Part shown: one piece after another, positions 37,111 to 46,290 of the stretch | Layout: every line of letters begins with the position of its first letter | Numbering within the stretch: position 1 is the first letter of the stretch | Assembly: GCF_000737845.1 (NCBI RefSeq) | Contig: NZ_ATLK01000001.1 | Span: forward strand, 124,001 to 188,000 | DNA from: Bifidobacterium bombi DSM 19703 | Lineage (GTDB): Bacteria; Actinomycetota; Actinomycetes; Actinomycetales; Bifidobacteriaceae | Reading direction: 5' to 3' | Length of the DNA stretch: 64,000 nucleotides | Position numbers and translations under genes: made by a program | The notes under the pieces: generated by a model | The model's input: the letters and a program-made list of their open reading frames with translations, nothing else | Told to the model about the DNA's origin: nothing | Database searches by the model: none

Positions 37111-37497
37111 ATGAAACTGATCATCTCGTCCGTGTCCGGCAAACCGATCTACGAACAGATAAAAAGCCAGATTCGAGACGCCGTGCTTTCCGGTGAACTC
37201 CAACCCGGCGACCCGCTGCCTTCCCTGCGCACTCTGGCGCGTGAACTGCGTATCTCGGTGCTCACGGTCACCCGCTCCTACAACGAGCTTGCGGACGAGG
37301 GCATCGTGGAGAACCGGCAAGGCAAAGGCTCGTTCGTGGCCGAGCGAGGAGGGGAGAGGATGAGGCTCAATCTGGTGCAACAGGTTGAAGACCAACTCGA
37401 CCAGACTGTCAAGGTCGCGATTGAGGCAGGAATCGGCCTTCCCGAGCTCACCGAATCCCTGCAGCAGGCGTATCGCGAACGCAGTGCCGCCAAGTGA
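37111..37497 (+). CDS. GntR-family regulator, YtrA subfamily
   Basis: The ATG at 37111 follows AAAGGG (128 aa). The winged-helix domain is complete: PIYEQIKSQIRDAVLSGELQPGDPLPSLRTLARELRISVLTVTRSYNELADEGIVENRQGKGSFV. Only about 50 helical residues follow, the small dimerisation tail typical of YtrA regulators that control ABC transporter operons in response to cell-wall antibiotics. The ATPase and permease genes follow on the same strand. It likely represses its own operon through the repeated AACTGTTATA sites upstream. Confidence 0.88.
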   Translation: MKLIISSVSGKPIYEQIKSQIRDAVLSGELQPGDPLPSLRTLARELRISVLTVTRSYNELADEGIVENRQGKGSFVAERGGERMRLNLVQQVEDQLDQTVKVAIEAGIGLPELTESLQQAYRERSAAK

Positions 37498-37641
37498 GTC
37501 CGCGCCGATGCACGCGGCGGTCGGTTGGTGGCACTGCGGTTCGGGCGGAAGCGCCGGATTTGGTGGTACGAGGTCCGGTGCGCCGCGTCGATGCGCAATT
37601 GGTCTGTTTTGGTCGTGGAAACTATGAAAGGAGCATTGAAG

Positions 37642-38604
37642 ATGAACGATTCACCTTCGATGTCCGATGCAATGACAAAAGTTGACGGATTCGATCCGTA
37701 TGTTTCGCAGACGTCCAACGATGCCGGGTCGGGCCCCGATAGGGCGCCGGCCTTCACTGTCGGACGGGATGATGCCGACACGTCGTATGCATTGCGTGTG
37801 AGCGATGTGGGTAAGGCATACACATCAGGCTTCCGTCTGCACGACATCACCTTCGATCTGCCCAAGGGCTATATCATGGGGCTTATCGGCCCCAACGGCG
37901 CAGGCAAGTCCACGCTCATCAAGCTGATTCTCAATATGGTGCATCGCGATTGCGGCTCCGTCGAGGTTCTCGGCCTGGACTGCGTCGCTGATGAGATTGA
38001 GATCAAGCAGCAGCTAGGCATCGTCTTTGATACCAGCTATTTCCCTGAATACTGGAAGGTTGACACGGTTTGCGCGGCTTTCAGCAAGGTCTATGACGGT
38101 TTCGACCGTAGTGTGTTCGATGGTTATGTGCGCCGTTTCGACATCGATCCCAAGAAAAGAGTGAAGGACCTTTCCCGCGGAATGCAGATGAAGCTCATGC
38201 TTGCCGGGGCGCTGAGCCATGACGCGAAGCTGCTGATACTGGACGAGCCCACCAGCGGCCTTGATGTGCTCGCCCGTGACGAGCTGATGGACATCCTTTC
38301 GCAATACATCGGTGACGGAGAACGGTCGGTCCTGTTCAGCACGCATGTCACAAGCGATTTGGAGCGGTCTGCGGATTTCATCACCTATATTACCGATGGA
38401 ACCATATTCTATTCCGGGCCGAAGGACGAGTTCACGGACGGGTTCTACTTGGTCAAAGGCGCGCCTGAAGATCTGGCGGGCATACAAGAGATGGCTCTCG
38501 GCGTGCACCCGCTACCCCACAGGCTTCGATGCCTTGGTGCAGGCGGAGCATATCAACCGCGTTCCTGGCTCCGGATACATCATCGAGCCGGTGAACATCG
38601 ATGA
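37642..38604 (+). CDS. ABC transporter ATP-binding protein (3' end apparently frameshifted)
   Basis: The ATG at 37642 lies eight bases after AAGGAG. The ATPase core is intact: Walker A GPNGAGKSTLIKLI, signature LSRGMQMKLML, Walker B LLILDEPTSGLD, switch STHVTSDLE. About 55 N-terminal residues are extra. From near 38500 the frame gives an Arg/His-rich run (PLPHRLRCLGAG, then IHHRAGEHR) and stops at 38604. The next frame encodes TRYPTGFDALVQAEHINR and IIEPVNIDDIIRLTN, the expected C-terminus of GntR-linked ATPases. This implies one extra base around 38490-38520, a sequencing error, or a +1 programmed shift. Nucleotide hydrolysis may survive, but the regulatory C-terminus would be lost. Confidence 0.8.
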   Translation: MNDSPSMSDAMTKVDGFDPYVSQTSNDAGSGPDRAPAFTVGRDDADTSYALRVSDVGKAYTSGFRLHDITFDLPKGYIMGLIGPNGAGKSTLIKLILNMVHRDCGSVEVLGLDCVADEIEIKQQLGIVFDTSYFPEYWKVDTVCAAFSKVYDGFDRSVFDGYVRRFDIDPKKRVKDLSRGMQMKLMLAGALSHDAKLLILDEPTSGLDVLARDELMDILSQYIGDGERSVLFSTHVTSDLERSADFITYITDGTIFYSGPKDEFTDGFYLVKGAPEDLAGIQEMALGVHPLPHRLRCLGAGGAYQPRSWLRIHHRAGEHR

Positions 38605-38794
38605 CATCATTCGTCTCACCAACCCACGCGGTGAGGGGAGCTTACGTGATGAGAGCTCACGCAGGGGAAACTCACTCAATGAGAGCTCACGCATCGGGAG
38701 CTCCTGCCGGGCATTCCCGGAGTCAGCAATACAGGAAAAATCAACGGAGAGGAGAGATGATGATGGTTCAGACACGCAAGGCTTTGTCCATTGA
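38505..38794 (+). pseudogene. Out-of-frame C-terminal part of the ABC ATPase
   Basis: In the +2 frame the sequence reads YPTGFDALVQAEH, then GSGYIIEPVNIDDIIRLTN, matching the conserved end of YtrB-like ATPases. A Ser/Arg-rich tail with a repeated ATGAGAGCTCACGCA segment follows, and the frame ends at 38794, 38 bases inside the permease gene. It has no start codon of its own and makes sense only as the continuation of the upstream ATPase. Confidence 0.7.
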
Positions 38795-39473
38795 TTGGTT
38801 GCGTTTGACAAATGCGGGCGGCAAAAGGTCCGGGCTCTGGTGGGGCCTGTTGATTTTCCTCATGCCGATGGTAATTATGGTAATCATACCCAACGTCTCG
38901 TCACCGTTGGCAGGCGGATTGGATGGGGGAGTTATGGGATTACTTTTCTCGATGAGCGTCATGGTGCCATATGCTCTCGCTTCGGTTACAGCCTCGGGTG
39001 AAGTCAGGAGATTCGACGGAGTCATTCCGATAAGCAAAAAAGCACAGGTGGAGGGGCGTTATCTTTTCGTGTTTCTCGCCTGCGTTCTGATCGTTATTGA
39101 TTATTGCCTATGCATCGCCGTGCATATTACGTTCTCGCATCGATGGGGTGATGACTCCTATCTGTCCACCATCGTAAAAATCATATTCTGTTTTCTTGCC
39201 TTGAGCCTATTGATTAACGCCCTTCTACTGCCACTGTTATATCGTTTTACCAGCCAGCCTTTGATGAGCTTCGTGTTCTTCGGCTGCTTCTTCGGGGTCT
39301 TTCTGGTTGGCGTGTTGGTGAGCGCTGTTATACTGAAACTACCACCGTCATTCGTGCCCTGGGTCATGAGCCATACTTGGATCGATGCGCTGATAGTTGT
39401 TCTTATTGTGGTCGTGGCTTGGACGGTGTCGTTGTCCGTCTCGCTGCGTATCTACAAACGTCAGGAGCTGTGA
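38757..39473 (+). CDS. ABC-2 type permease partner
   Basis: Three ATG codons in a row (38757, 38760, 38763) follow GGAGAGGAG; I use the first (238 aa). Six hydrophobic segments are seen, the first at about 25-40 (LWWGLLIFLMPMVIMVII), with GEVRRFDGVIPISKK, a loop common in ABC-2 permeases of the YtrC/YdbJ kind. It should form the channel with the ATPase encoded just upstream. Given the lesion in that ATPase, the complex may be impaired. The substrate is unknown. Confidence 0.78.
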   Translation: MMMVQTRKALSIDWLRLTNAGGKRSGLWWGLLIFLMPMVIMVIIPNVSSPLAGGLDGGVMGLLFSMSVMVPYALASVTASGEVRRFDGVIPISKKAQVEGRYLFVFLACVLIVIDYCLCIAVHITFSHRWGDDSYLSTIVKIIFCFLALSLLINALLLPLLYRFTSQPLMSFVFFGCFFGVFLVGVLVSAVILKLPPSFVPWVMSHTWIDALIVVLIVVVAWTVSLSVSLRIYKRQEL

Positions 39474-39585
39474 CGGGGATTGTCCACGTTTGAAGGCCGA
39501 TATGTGAAGTCGGGAGTGTGCGAACCCGACGGTTCCGCGGTTGCGAGTTTGCGAACCTGGTGAGTTTCGGCATGTCCCATAGGAT

Positions 39586-39624
39586 GCCTATGTGAGGGTG
39601 GTGAAAAGCTTCCCTTACATAGGC
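39586..39624 (+). terminator. Hairpin downstream of the GntR-ABC operon
   Basis: GCCTATGTGAGGG (39586-39598) pairs with CCCTTACATAGGC (39612-39624) with one G-T pair and a 13-base loop. CTTTCCC follows. It lies between convergent units and may serve both. Confidence 0.55.
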
Positions 39625-39655
39625 TTTCCCGTTACATAGATTTCCCCTTACAAAG
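39611..39655. repeat. Three imperfect 16-base tandem repeats
   Basis: TCCCTTACATAG, TCCCGTTACATAG and TCCCCTTACAAAG begin at 39611, 39627 and 39643, a 16-base period. The first copy forms the right arm of the adjoining hairpin. Confidence 0.55.
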
Positions 39656-39699
39656 GTCGTCTTTCGAGTAGCCGTTGCTCTCGGTGGACGGCGTTGTAA

Positions 39700-41262
39700 T
39701 CAGGAGAGGGTATTCGCGGCGCGGATTACATATTGCGGCATCTCGGCTATGTCGATGACATCGGTGAAGCGCTCCGGCAGATCGCTCAGTCCTCGCAGCT
39801 GGTCGGGCGCCTCGGTCGAGGTGGCTTGGGCGAGGGCGTCCATGCATTCGAAATCTCCGTCCGGACAGTTAAGGCCGATGGACCGCCCGACCACACGTGG
39901 GAACTTGTAGGGGCTCGCGGTGCTCAGCAGCACCCGGGTCTTGGCGCTTCCATGTTCCTGAGTACGCTCGTGAGCTTGCTCCTGCATCCGCATGACGTGG
40001 TAGCCGCAGGCGGTGTGCGGGTCCATGAGGTAATGGTCGTGTTCCCAGCAGTCGTGGATGGCCCGGCTCACCTCGTCCTCGTCGGCCCATCCGCAGCCGA
40101 ACAGCTCCTGGATTCGGGAAAGCAGCGCGGAGGGCACAGTGAAGGAGCCTCGGTGCTTCAGATCGCCCATCAATGAGTCCACCAGGTCGCTGTCGCCATC
40201 GGACATATAGTACAGCATCCGCTCCAGATTCGATGAGACGAGGATGTCCATGGAGGGCGAGGTGGTCTGGAAGAACGGGCGCTCGCGGTCGTACGTGCCG
40301 GTGGTGAGGAAGTCGTACAACACGTTGTTGCGGTCGCTGGCCACGGTGAGCCTGGCCACGGGAAGTCCGAGCCGTTTGGCGTAGTAGCCGGCAAGGATGT
40401 CCCCGAAGTTGCCGGTCGGCACCACGAACTCCACCTCGTCGCCTGCCGTGATGGCGTTGCGCTCCATGAGCTGCAGGTATGCGCAGAAGTAGTAGACCAC
40501 CTGGGGCACGAGTCGGCCCACGTTGATGGAGTTGGCCGAGGAGAGCCTCACATGCGAGCCGCTCGCAAGATCCGCGGCGATCCGTTCGTCGCCGAAGATG
40601 CGTTTCACGGCGCTCTGCGCATCGTCGAAGTTGCCTCTGACCGCACACACATGTACGTTGCCGCCGCGTTGCGTGGTCATCTGCCTGCGCTGCACCTCGC
40701 TGACCTTGCCCTCAGGGTAGAAGACCGTGATGCCGGTGTCCGGGGCGTCGGCGAAGCCTTCCAATGCCGCCTTGCCTGTGTCTCCCGAAGTTGCAGTCAG
40801 AATCATGATGCGTTCACGGGCAGCCGATGCGGTTCGCATGCCGTCTTCGCGCGAGGCGTTCGCGTCGTCTGGAACGCCGTAGCCCGTTCGTGCCATGAGC
40901 CGTGGCAGCATCTGCAACGCCACGTCCTTGAAAGCGCAGGTCGGACCGTGGAACAGCTCAAGCACGTAGTCGTCACCGAGCTGTCGCAAAGGGGTTATGG
41001 AGGGGTCATCCCACTGCGAGCCGTACGCGGCATCGATGCATTCCCACAGTTCGGTGTCGTTGAAGTCGGGAAGCAGCGTTCCCAGAATCTGCCGCGCAAT
41101 CCCTTGATAGTCCCCGCCTTGTAGGGACTCTACATCCACATGGCGGTTCCCCAGGTCATCCGTGACGAACAGACCGCCGTCATGCGCCAGCCCTTGCCGT
41201 ATGGCTTGCTTTGAAGTCAGCATGTCCGCGTTCCCGCGTGTGCTATGGAAATAGGTTGGCAT
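39700..41262 (-). CDS. thrC: Threonine synthase
   Basis: The 520-aa PLP enzyme begins MPTYFHSTRGNADMLTSKQAI, as in long (type 1) threonine synthases. The Schiff-base Lys lies in GPTCAFKDVALQMLPRLM. Phosphate-binding TATSGDTGKAALEGF and the segment VPTGNFGDILAGYYAKRLGLP are also present. It converts O-phosphohomoserine to threonine. The ATG at 41262 follows GAGG by six bases. No hom or thrB gene is adjacent, so threonine genes are split in this genome. Confidence 0.95.
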   Translation of the reverse strand: MPTYFHSTRGNADMLTSKQAIRQGLAHDGGLFVTDDLGNRHVDVESLQGGDYQGIARQILGTLLPDFNDTELWECIDAAYGSQWDDPSITPLRQLGDDYVLELFHGPTCAFKDVALQMLPRLMARTGYGVPDDANASREDGMRTASAARERIMILTATSGDTGKAALEGFADAPDTGITVFYPEGKVSEVQRRQMTTQRGGNVHVCAVRGNFDDAQSAVKRIFGDERIAADLASGSHVRLSSANSINVGRLVPQVVYYFCAYLQLMERNAITAGDEVEFVVPTGNFGDILAGYYAKRLGLPVARLTVASDRNNVLYDFLTTGTYDRERPFFQTTSPSMDILVSSNLERMLYYMSDGDSDLVDSLMGDLKHRGSFTVPSALLSRIQELFGCGWADEDEVSRAIHDCWEHDHYLMDPHTACGYHVMRMQEQAHERTQEHGSAKTRVLLSTASPYKFPRVVGRSIGLNCPDGDFECMDALAQATSTEAPDQLRGLSDLPERFTDVIDIAEMPQYVIRAANTLS

Positions 41263-41497
41263 AGGAACCTCGCGCTTTGATGTTCAGGCCGGACGTCATC
41301 CGGGTTCATAACGTCATTGTAGCGGTAACGTGTGGCGTAGGGAGATCCGTATCTCATCGTGGACCGAACGTGGGCTTACAATACTCCATAGAGCAACATT
41401 CGGAAGGCCATGTTGGATGGGAATCCTGCATGGCGGCGATGGGAAGGGTGTCTACCGTGATGGACGAGGGTAATGCGCATACCGGTTCAAGGGGCCC

Positions 41498-42208
41498 ATG
41501 GGCAGTGGTCAAGACGATGGCGAGCCGAATGATGGGGTGCGTGACATGGCTTCCGACACCGTGCCGGCGAGGGATGCTTCTCTCGGATCCGGTACGGCGG
41601 CGTCCGATGCCGCCCCAGAGGAGCGGGTCACCGAGGCGGTTCATGTGGATCTTGATCTGGCGCGTAGTCGCGGCATCGATGTGGACGACCCCTTCATCGG
41701 TCTGAAGATAGCGGCCGAACGGTTGAGCATCGTGCGCTATGTGTTTCTCGTGCAGGTAGAGGACGGCATCGCCGTTGCGGGTCATCGCGCTGCCCTGGAG
41801 TATGCCGATGCCGTGCTCATTGGTTGGCCGGAGGTGGGCGACAAGGAAATCGTCACTCTCAGTGAGCCGAACTATAGGATGATGTTGGATCTTTTGGAGG
41901 GTATGGAGCAATGCATCACCGATTTCCGCGAGCAGGAGGCGGACGGGGAGGTGGATGCCATGTCCGATTCGCTGATACGAGCCACAGGACGCGTCTCGCA
42001 GATACGCCACATGTATCAGCCAGACTTCCCTCTGCCGACCTTTGCTGAAATCCGTCGCGTCGTTCAGGACGAGTGGGAGGAGGATGTAGGCAACATCGAT
42101 CCTGAGGAATCCGGCGGCACGGTGGAGGCGATTGAGCAACAGACTGAACAGGCGGATGAACAGCGTCAGGAGAACCCGGAGGCGGGGCATTCAGGGAATC
42201 AGGCATGA
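41498..42208 (+). CDS. Conserved hypothetical acidic protein upstream of nadD
   Basis: The 236-aa product starts at an ATG four bases after AAGGGG; an alternative ATG lies at 41546. Residues 1-45 and 200-236 are low complexity and acidic ([11 protein letters not shown]). The middle is alpha-helical with [33 protein letters not shown] and [21 protein letters not shown] do not recognise a named domain. Its stop overlaps the nadD start (ATGA), so it is probably co-expressed with NAD synthesis. Confidence 0.72.
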   Translation: MGSGQDDGEPNDGVRDMASDTVPARDASLGSGTAASDAAPEERVTEAVHVDLDLARSRGIDVDDPFIGLKIAAERLSIVRYVFLVQVEDGIAVAGHRAALEYADAVLIGWPEVGDKEIVTLSEPNYRMMLDLLEGMEQCITDFREQEADGEVDAMSDSLIRATGRVSQIRHMYQPDFPLPTFAEIRRVVQDEWEEDVGNIDPEESGGTVEAIEQQTEQADEQRQENPEAGHSGNQA

Positions 42209-42975
42209 AACAGGCAGATCACAAGGATTCATTGCAAGCATTAGGTGTTCCGGCAGTGCCGGATTGCAGCGCGGATTCGATAGGCAACGGTCAGGCAGCC
42301 AAGGCCCGCGAGATGTCGGGGCTCTCGTCACACGGTCACCGAAGAGCGAAGGATGACCGTGCGTCAGGTCCGTCGTGTGCGGTTTCAGACGGACGTCGCC
42401 AAAGAATCGGCATCATGGGTGGCACCTTCGATCCGATCCACAACGGGCATTTGGTCGCGGCCTCAGAAGTGGCCTCGGTCTACGAACTCGACCAGGTGAT
42501 TTTCGTCCCTACGGGTCGGCCTCACTTCAAACTCGACAAGAAAGTCAGCAACGCCGAGGACCGCTATTTGATGACGGTCATCGCCACTGCCTCCAATCCT
42601 AAATTCACGGTGTCGCGAGTCGATATCGACCGCCCCGGCGTAACGTATACCATCGATACTTTGCGTGACATGCGTGCTCTGTATCCTGATGCCGATCTGT
42701 TCTTCATCACGGGCGCGGATGCGGTGGCTGAGATACTCAGATGGAAGGACGCGGACCAGATGTGGTCCCTGGCCAGGTTCATCGCAGTCACGAGGCCTGG
42801 CTACTCGAATCCCGATCGGCCGAAAATCAAGGCCCAGGTCGATATGCTTGAGATTCCGGCGCTTTCGATTTCTTCGACGGATGTGCGTCAGCGTTCAGCG
42901 AAAGGCAAGCCGGTGTGGTATCTGGTTCCGGACGGCGTGGTTCAGTACATCGCCAAGCATGGCCTGTATTCCTGA
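42205..42975 (+). CDS. nadD: Nicotinate-nucleotide adenylyltransferase
   Basis: The 256-aa product carries about 66 variable N-terminal residues, then the nucleotidyltransferase core [20 protein letters not shown], with the (H/T)XGH motif as [14 protein letters not shown] and the C-terminal [28 protein letters not shown], typical of NadD, complete it. It adenylates nicotinate mononucleotide. The start overlaps the stop of the preceding gene. The N-terminal extension has no recognisable function, and the core start could be nearer 42400. Confidence 0.9.
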   Translation: MKQADHKDSLQALGVPAVPDCSADSIGNGQAAKAREMSGLSSHGHRRAKDDRASGPSCAVSDGRRQRIGIMGGTFDPIHNGHLVAASEVASVYELDQVIFVPTGRPHFKLDKKVSNAEDRYLMTVIATASNPKFTVSRVDIDRPGVTYTIDTLRDMRALYPDADLFFITGADAVAEILRWKDADQMWSLARFIAVTRPGYSNPDRPKIKAQVDMLEIPALSISSTDVRQRSAKGKPVWYLVPDGVVQYIAKHGLYS

Positions 42976-43010
42976 ATCATGCGTTCCCTGGTTCTTGGCC
43001 CGTGGTCGGC

Positions 43011-43037
43011 TTGTCCGTCGTGCTTAGCGGATAGAAT
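43011..43037 (+). promoter_or_regulatory. Possible prs promoter
   Basis: TTGTCC (43011-43016) and TAGAAT (43032-43037) are separated by 15 bases, about 40 bases before the prs start. The spacing is short of the ideal 17, so this is tentative. Confidence 0.3.
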
Positions 43038-43075
43038 GAAGGCAACCTAAACGTCAGACAATGTTTGGAGACATG

Positions 43076-44095
43076 GTGAGCACGATTCTGAGTTGCAATC
43101 CTGAAAAAAACCTTATTTTGGTGACTGGCAGGGCTCACCCCCAGCTAGCCAGTGATGTCGCCCATCAGTTGGGAATCGACGTGTTGAAGACGACGGCGTA
43201 CGATTTCGCGAACGGTGAGATGTATGTGCGGTACACCGAATCGGTGCGAGGCGCCGATGTATTCGTCCTTCAGAGTCACGCCGGGGATGTGAACAAAGCC
43301 ATTATGGAGCAGCTCATCATGATTGATGCCCTCAAGCGTGCTTCAGCTCGTTCCATAACCGCGGTTTGCCCGCTGTTGGGCTATTCCCGCCAAGACAAGA
43401 AGCATCTCGGACGTGAGCCCATCTCCTGCCGGTTGATCTTCGACCTGCTCAAGACGGCCGGCGCTGACCGAGTGATGAGTGTGGATTTGCATGCCGCGCA
43501 GTCGCAGGGATTCTTCGACGGCCCTGTCGACCATCTGATCGCCATGCCTGTTCTGGTTGATTATATCCGTGATCGCTTTGACGGTCGCCTGGACAACGTC
43601 GCCGTGGTCTCTCCCGATGCCGGGCGTATTCGCGTGGCGGAACAGTGGGCGCAGCGTCTGGGCGGTGGCCCGCTTGCGTTCGTGCATAAGACGCGCGACA
43701 TCACACGGGCCAACTATGCCGTTGCGAATCGTGTCGTCGGGGACGTCAATGGGAAAGATTGCGTGCTTGTCGACGACCTCATTGATACAGGAGGCACCAT
43801 TGTCGAGGCTTGCAAGGTGCTTAAGGAGGCCGGTGCCTCTTCCATAACGGTGGTGGCGACGCATGGTGTTCTCTCAGGTGCCGCCGTGGAGAATCTCAAG
43901 AATTCCGGTGCACGGGAGGTTGTCCTCACCGACACCGTTCCGATCAACGAATCGAAACGCTGGGACGGGTTGACTGTGCTTTCCATCGCCCCATTGCTGG
44001 CAAGTGCCATCAAGGCCGTCTTTGAAGGCGGGTCCGTCGCCAAGCTGTTTGACACGTATCCTGAGCATCACGGGCAAGGCTTCCTCTTCGCCTGA
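43076..44095 (+). CDS. prs: Ribose-phosphate pyrophosphokinase
   Basis: PRPP synthetase, 339 aa from the GTG at 43076, five bases after GGAG; ATG codons at 43073 and 43061 are alternatives. Typical segments: DVLKTTAYDFANGEMYVRYTESVRGADVFVLQSH, CPLLGYSRQDKKHLGREPIS, VMSVDLHAAQSQGFFDGPVDHL, VVSPDAGRIRVAEQWA and the PRPP loop VLVDDLIDTGGTI. It makes PRPP from ribose 5-phosphate and ATP for nucleotide, His and NAD synthesis, which fits the nearby nadD gene. Confidence 0.95.
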   Translation: MSTILSCNPEKNLILVTGRAHPQLASDVAHQLGIDVLKTTAYDFANGEMYVRYTESVRGADVFVLQSHAGDVNKAIMEQLIMIDALKRASARSITAVCPLLGYSRQDKKHLGREPISCRLIFDLLKTAGADRVMSVDLHAAQSQGFFDGPVDHLIAMPVLVDYIRDRFDGRLDNVAVVSPDAGRIRVAEQWAQRLGGGPLAFVHKTRDITRANYAVANRVVGDVNGKDCVLVDDLIDTGGTIVEACKVLKEAGASSITVVATHGVLSGAAVENLKNSGAREVVLTDTVPINESKRWDGLTVLSIAPLLASAIKAVFEGGSVAKLFDTYPEHHGQGFLFA

Positions 44096-44273
44096 TTGTT
44101 CCGTCGTATATGGCCATCTCGATTCGGACTGATGCCGTGAGGCGGATTTTCGCAAGGGTGTTTGCCCGGCGGTCCCGTGTACACACTCGATCGCTTGTGA
44201 TTTCGCCGAGTGTCGCGTCAATCTAGAGTATATGGCATAATTGAGATTTGGGTTCGGTTCGTACCGTGCCCGG

Positions 44274-44344
44274 TCCTCCATGGTGTAATGGCAGCACACG
44301 GGTCTTTGGAACCCTTAGTCTTGGTTCGAGTCCAGGTGGAGGAA
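44274..44344 (+). tRNA. tRNA-Gln (TTG anticodon)
   Basis: The acceptor stem is TCCTCCA (44274-44280) with TGGAGGA (44337-44343). The anticodon loop CTTTGGA centres on TTG, decoding CAA. The T arm is CTTGG-TTCGAGT-CCAGG. The 3' CCA is not encoded. It lies between prs and glmU and is followed at once by a strong terminator. Confidence 0.9.
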
Positions 44345-44352
44345 CGCAAAGG

Positions 44353-44397
44353 CGGCCGACGAACTGGTAAAATGGTTCGTCGGCCGTTGTTGTTTGC
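44353..44397 (+). terminator. Terminator after tRNA-Gln
   Basis: CGGCCGACGAAC (44353-44364) pairs perfectly with GTTCGTCGGCCG (44375-44386) around 10 bases, followed by TTGTTGTTT. It ends the tRNA transcript about 85 bases before glmU. Confidence 0.85.
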
Positions 44398-44479
44398 AGT
44401 TTTGCTGATGACTTATCAGGCAAAGGAAACCGGTTTTTGCCACGCGCGGTGTGCATGGCGTAAAAGGGAAGTGACGGCT

Positions 44480-45880
44480 ATGGCATTATCCGCAGCAATC
44501 ATTTTGGCGGCAGGTGAGGGGACACGCATGCGTTCCACTAAGCCGAAGGTGCTTCACGAACTTGCTGGGAAGACGTTCCTCAATCGCGTCATGACTTCGG
44601 TGGCTGGGTTGCATCCTGACACCCTGGCGGTCGTGGTCCGCTATCAGGCCGATCGTGTGGCGCGTATGGCGCGTTCATACAATCCCGATGTCACCATCGT
44701 GAATCAGGATGACAAGCCGGGAACCGGGCGGGCTGTCCAGTGCGCCATGCACCAGCTTGATGCCGAAGGCGGGTTGACAGGCCAGGTGCTCATTGCGGCG
44801 AGTGATATGCCTTTGCTTGACACTGATACGTTGTCCCAGCTGTTGGATTTTCATCGGAGTTCCGGCAACGGAGCGACCGTTCTGACGACGCAACTCGACG
44901 ATCCGACGGGATACGGGCGCATCATCCGTGCAGGTGACGGCAGCGTGCTGCGAATCGTCGAACAACGTGACGCCAACAGCAGTGAGCTGGCAGTGCACGA
45001 GATCAATACATCGGTTTATGTCTTCGAAGCCAACGTGCTGACGCGAGCGATCTCCGGTCTGAGTTCACAGAACGCCCAGGATGAGTTCTACTTGACCGAT
45101 GCGTTGGAGGCTGCCAGCGAATTCAGTACGATTGGAGCCTATGCGGCCAAGGACGCCTTGTGTGTCGAAGGAGTCAATGATCGTGTCCAGTTGGCCGCAC
45201 TGTCCCGCAAGCACAATGCACGCTTATGCGAGCACTGGATGCGTGAGGGCGTCACGATTCTCGACCCGTCATCCACATGGATCGAAGATGACGCACTACT
45301 TGAATCAGACGTCACCATACTTCCAGGTTGCTTCATTCAGGGGGATAGTCATGTGGGCCATGATGCGGTCATAGGGCCGTATACCACGCTCATCGATGCC
45401 GAAGTCGAACCCGGTGCGGTCGTCGAGCGTTCCCGTGTTCAGGATTCGCGTATCGGTCGGAATGCGAATATCGGTCCCTGGACCTATCTGCGAGCCGGCA
45501 ATGAGCTCGACGAGGACAGCAAGGCAGGGGCGTTCGTGGAGATGAAGAAGGCCCATATCGGTGCGCATACGAAGGTGCCGCATCTCAGTTACGTCGGAGA
45601 TGCGGATTTGGGTGAGCATACGAACGTCGGCGGCGGTTCCATCACAGCGAACTATGACGGGGTACACAAGAACCACACGACAATCGGTTCGAATGTGCAC
45701 GTTGGGGCGGGTAACCTCTTCGTCGCTCCGGTGCGTGTGGGCGATGGCGTGACGACCGGTGCCGGATCGGTAATCCGTCATGATGTGGACGAGGACTCCA
45801 TGGTGTATTCTGAGAACTCCCAACATGCCGTCCCGGGCTGGAAACCGGTTTGGGAACGGAACGAAGAAAGGAAAGCCTGA
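44480..45880 (+). CDS. glmU: Bifunctional GlmU (GlcNAc-1-P uridylyltransferase/GlcN-1-P acetyltransferase)
   Basis: I use the ATG at 44480 (466 aa), preceded by AAAGGGAA. The long frame upstream runs through the tRNA and its terminator and is not coding. The N-terminal pyrophosphorylase has LAAGEGTRMRSTKPKVLHELAGK and the C-terminal half is a left-handed beta-helix (IGRNANIGPWTYLRAGNELDED, THVPHLSYVGDADLGEHTNVGGG-like turns, GAGNLFVAPVRVG). It makes UDP-GlcNAc for peptidoglycan. Its stop overlaps the rsfS start by one base (TGATG). Confidence 0.94.
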   Translation: MALSAAIILAAGEGTRMRSTKPKVLHELAGKTFLNRVMTSVAGLHPDTLAVVVRYQADRVARMARSYNPDVTIVNQDDKPGTGRAVQCAMHQLDAEGGLTGQVLIAASDMPLLDTDTLSQLLDFHRSSGNGATVLTTQLDDPTGYGRIIRAGDGSVLRIVEQRDANSSELAVHEINTSVYVFEANVLTRAISGLSSQNAQDEFYLTDALEAASEFSTIGAYAAKDALCVEGVNDRVQLAALSRKHNARLCEHWMREGVTILDPSSTWIEDDALLESDVTILPGCFIQGDSHVGHDAVIGPYTTLIDAEVEPGAVVERSRVQDSRIGRNANIGPWTYLRAGNELDEDSKAGAFVEMKKAHIGAHTKVPHLSYVGDADLGEHTNVGGGSITANYDGVHKNHTTIGSNVHVGAGNLFVAPVRVGDGVTTGAGSVIRHDVDEDSMVYSENSQHAVPGWKPVWERNEERKA

Positions 45881-46290
45881 TGCCGGCACTGCAAAGTTCA
45901 ATAGACGCCTTGCGCATCGCCGCAGCCGCGGCCGATCGCATGAAGGCAACGGATATCGTGGCGTTTGATGTAACCGAGCCCATAGCCATCACCGATGCCA
46001 TGCTCATCGCCACGGCCGCGAACGAGCGTCAGGTGCTTGCGGTGGCTGAGGAAGTGGAGAAGGATCTGTACCTCAAGGCTGGCAATCTTCAGCCACGAAG
46101 CAGGGAGGGCCTTGAGGAGGCACGCTGGGTGCTGCTTGATTATGGTGATTTCGTCATTCATATCATGCATGAGGAAGATCGCGCCTTTTACGATTTGGAA
46201 CGGTTGTGGAAGGATTGCCCGCATATCGACTTGCGATTGCCTCTCCAAGATGAGCGGACCACAGGTGCAACGGCGGCTAAAGCGCACTGA
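45880..46290 (+). CDS. rsfS: Ribosome silencing factor RsfS
   Basis: The ATG at 45880 follows GAAAGGAAA (136 aa). The RsfS/Iojap fold is marked by DIVAFDVTEPIAITDAMLIATAANERQVLAVAEEVE, WVLLDYGDFVIHIMHEEDRAFYDLERLWKDCP. It binds L14 of the 50S subunit and blocks subunit joining under starvation. It often lies beside nadD; here tRNA-Gln, prs and glmU intervene. Confidence 0.93.
   Translation: MPALQSSIDALRIAAAAADRMKATDIVAFDVTEPIAITDAMLIATAANERQVLAVAEEVEKDLYLKAGNLQPRSREGLEEARWVLLDYGDFVIHIMHEEDRAFYDLERLWKDCPHIDLRLPLQDERTTGATAAKAH

Noticed and set aside
44210..44479. Extension of the glmU frame upstream through the tRNA region
   Set aside because: It crosses tRNA-Gln and a strong terminator; the ATG at 44480 begins the conserved GlmU N-terminus.
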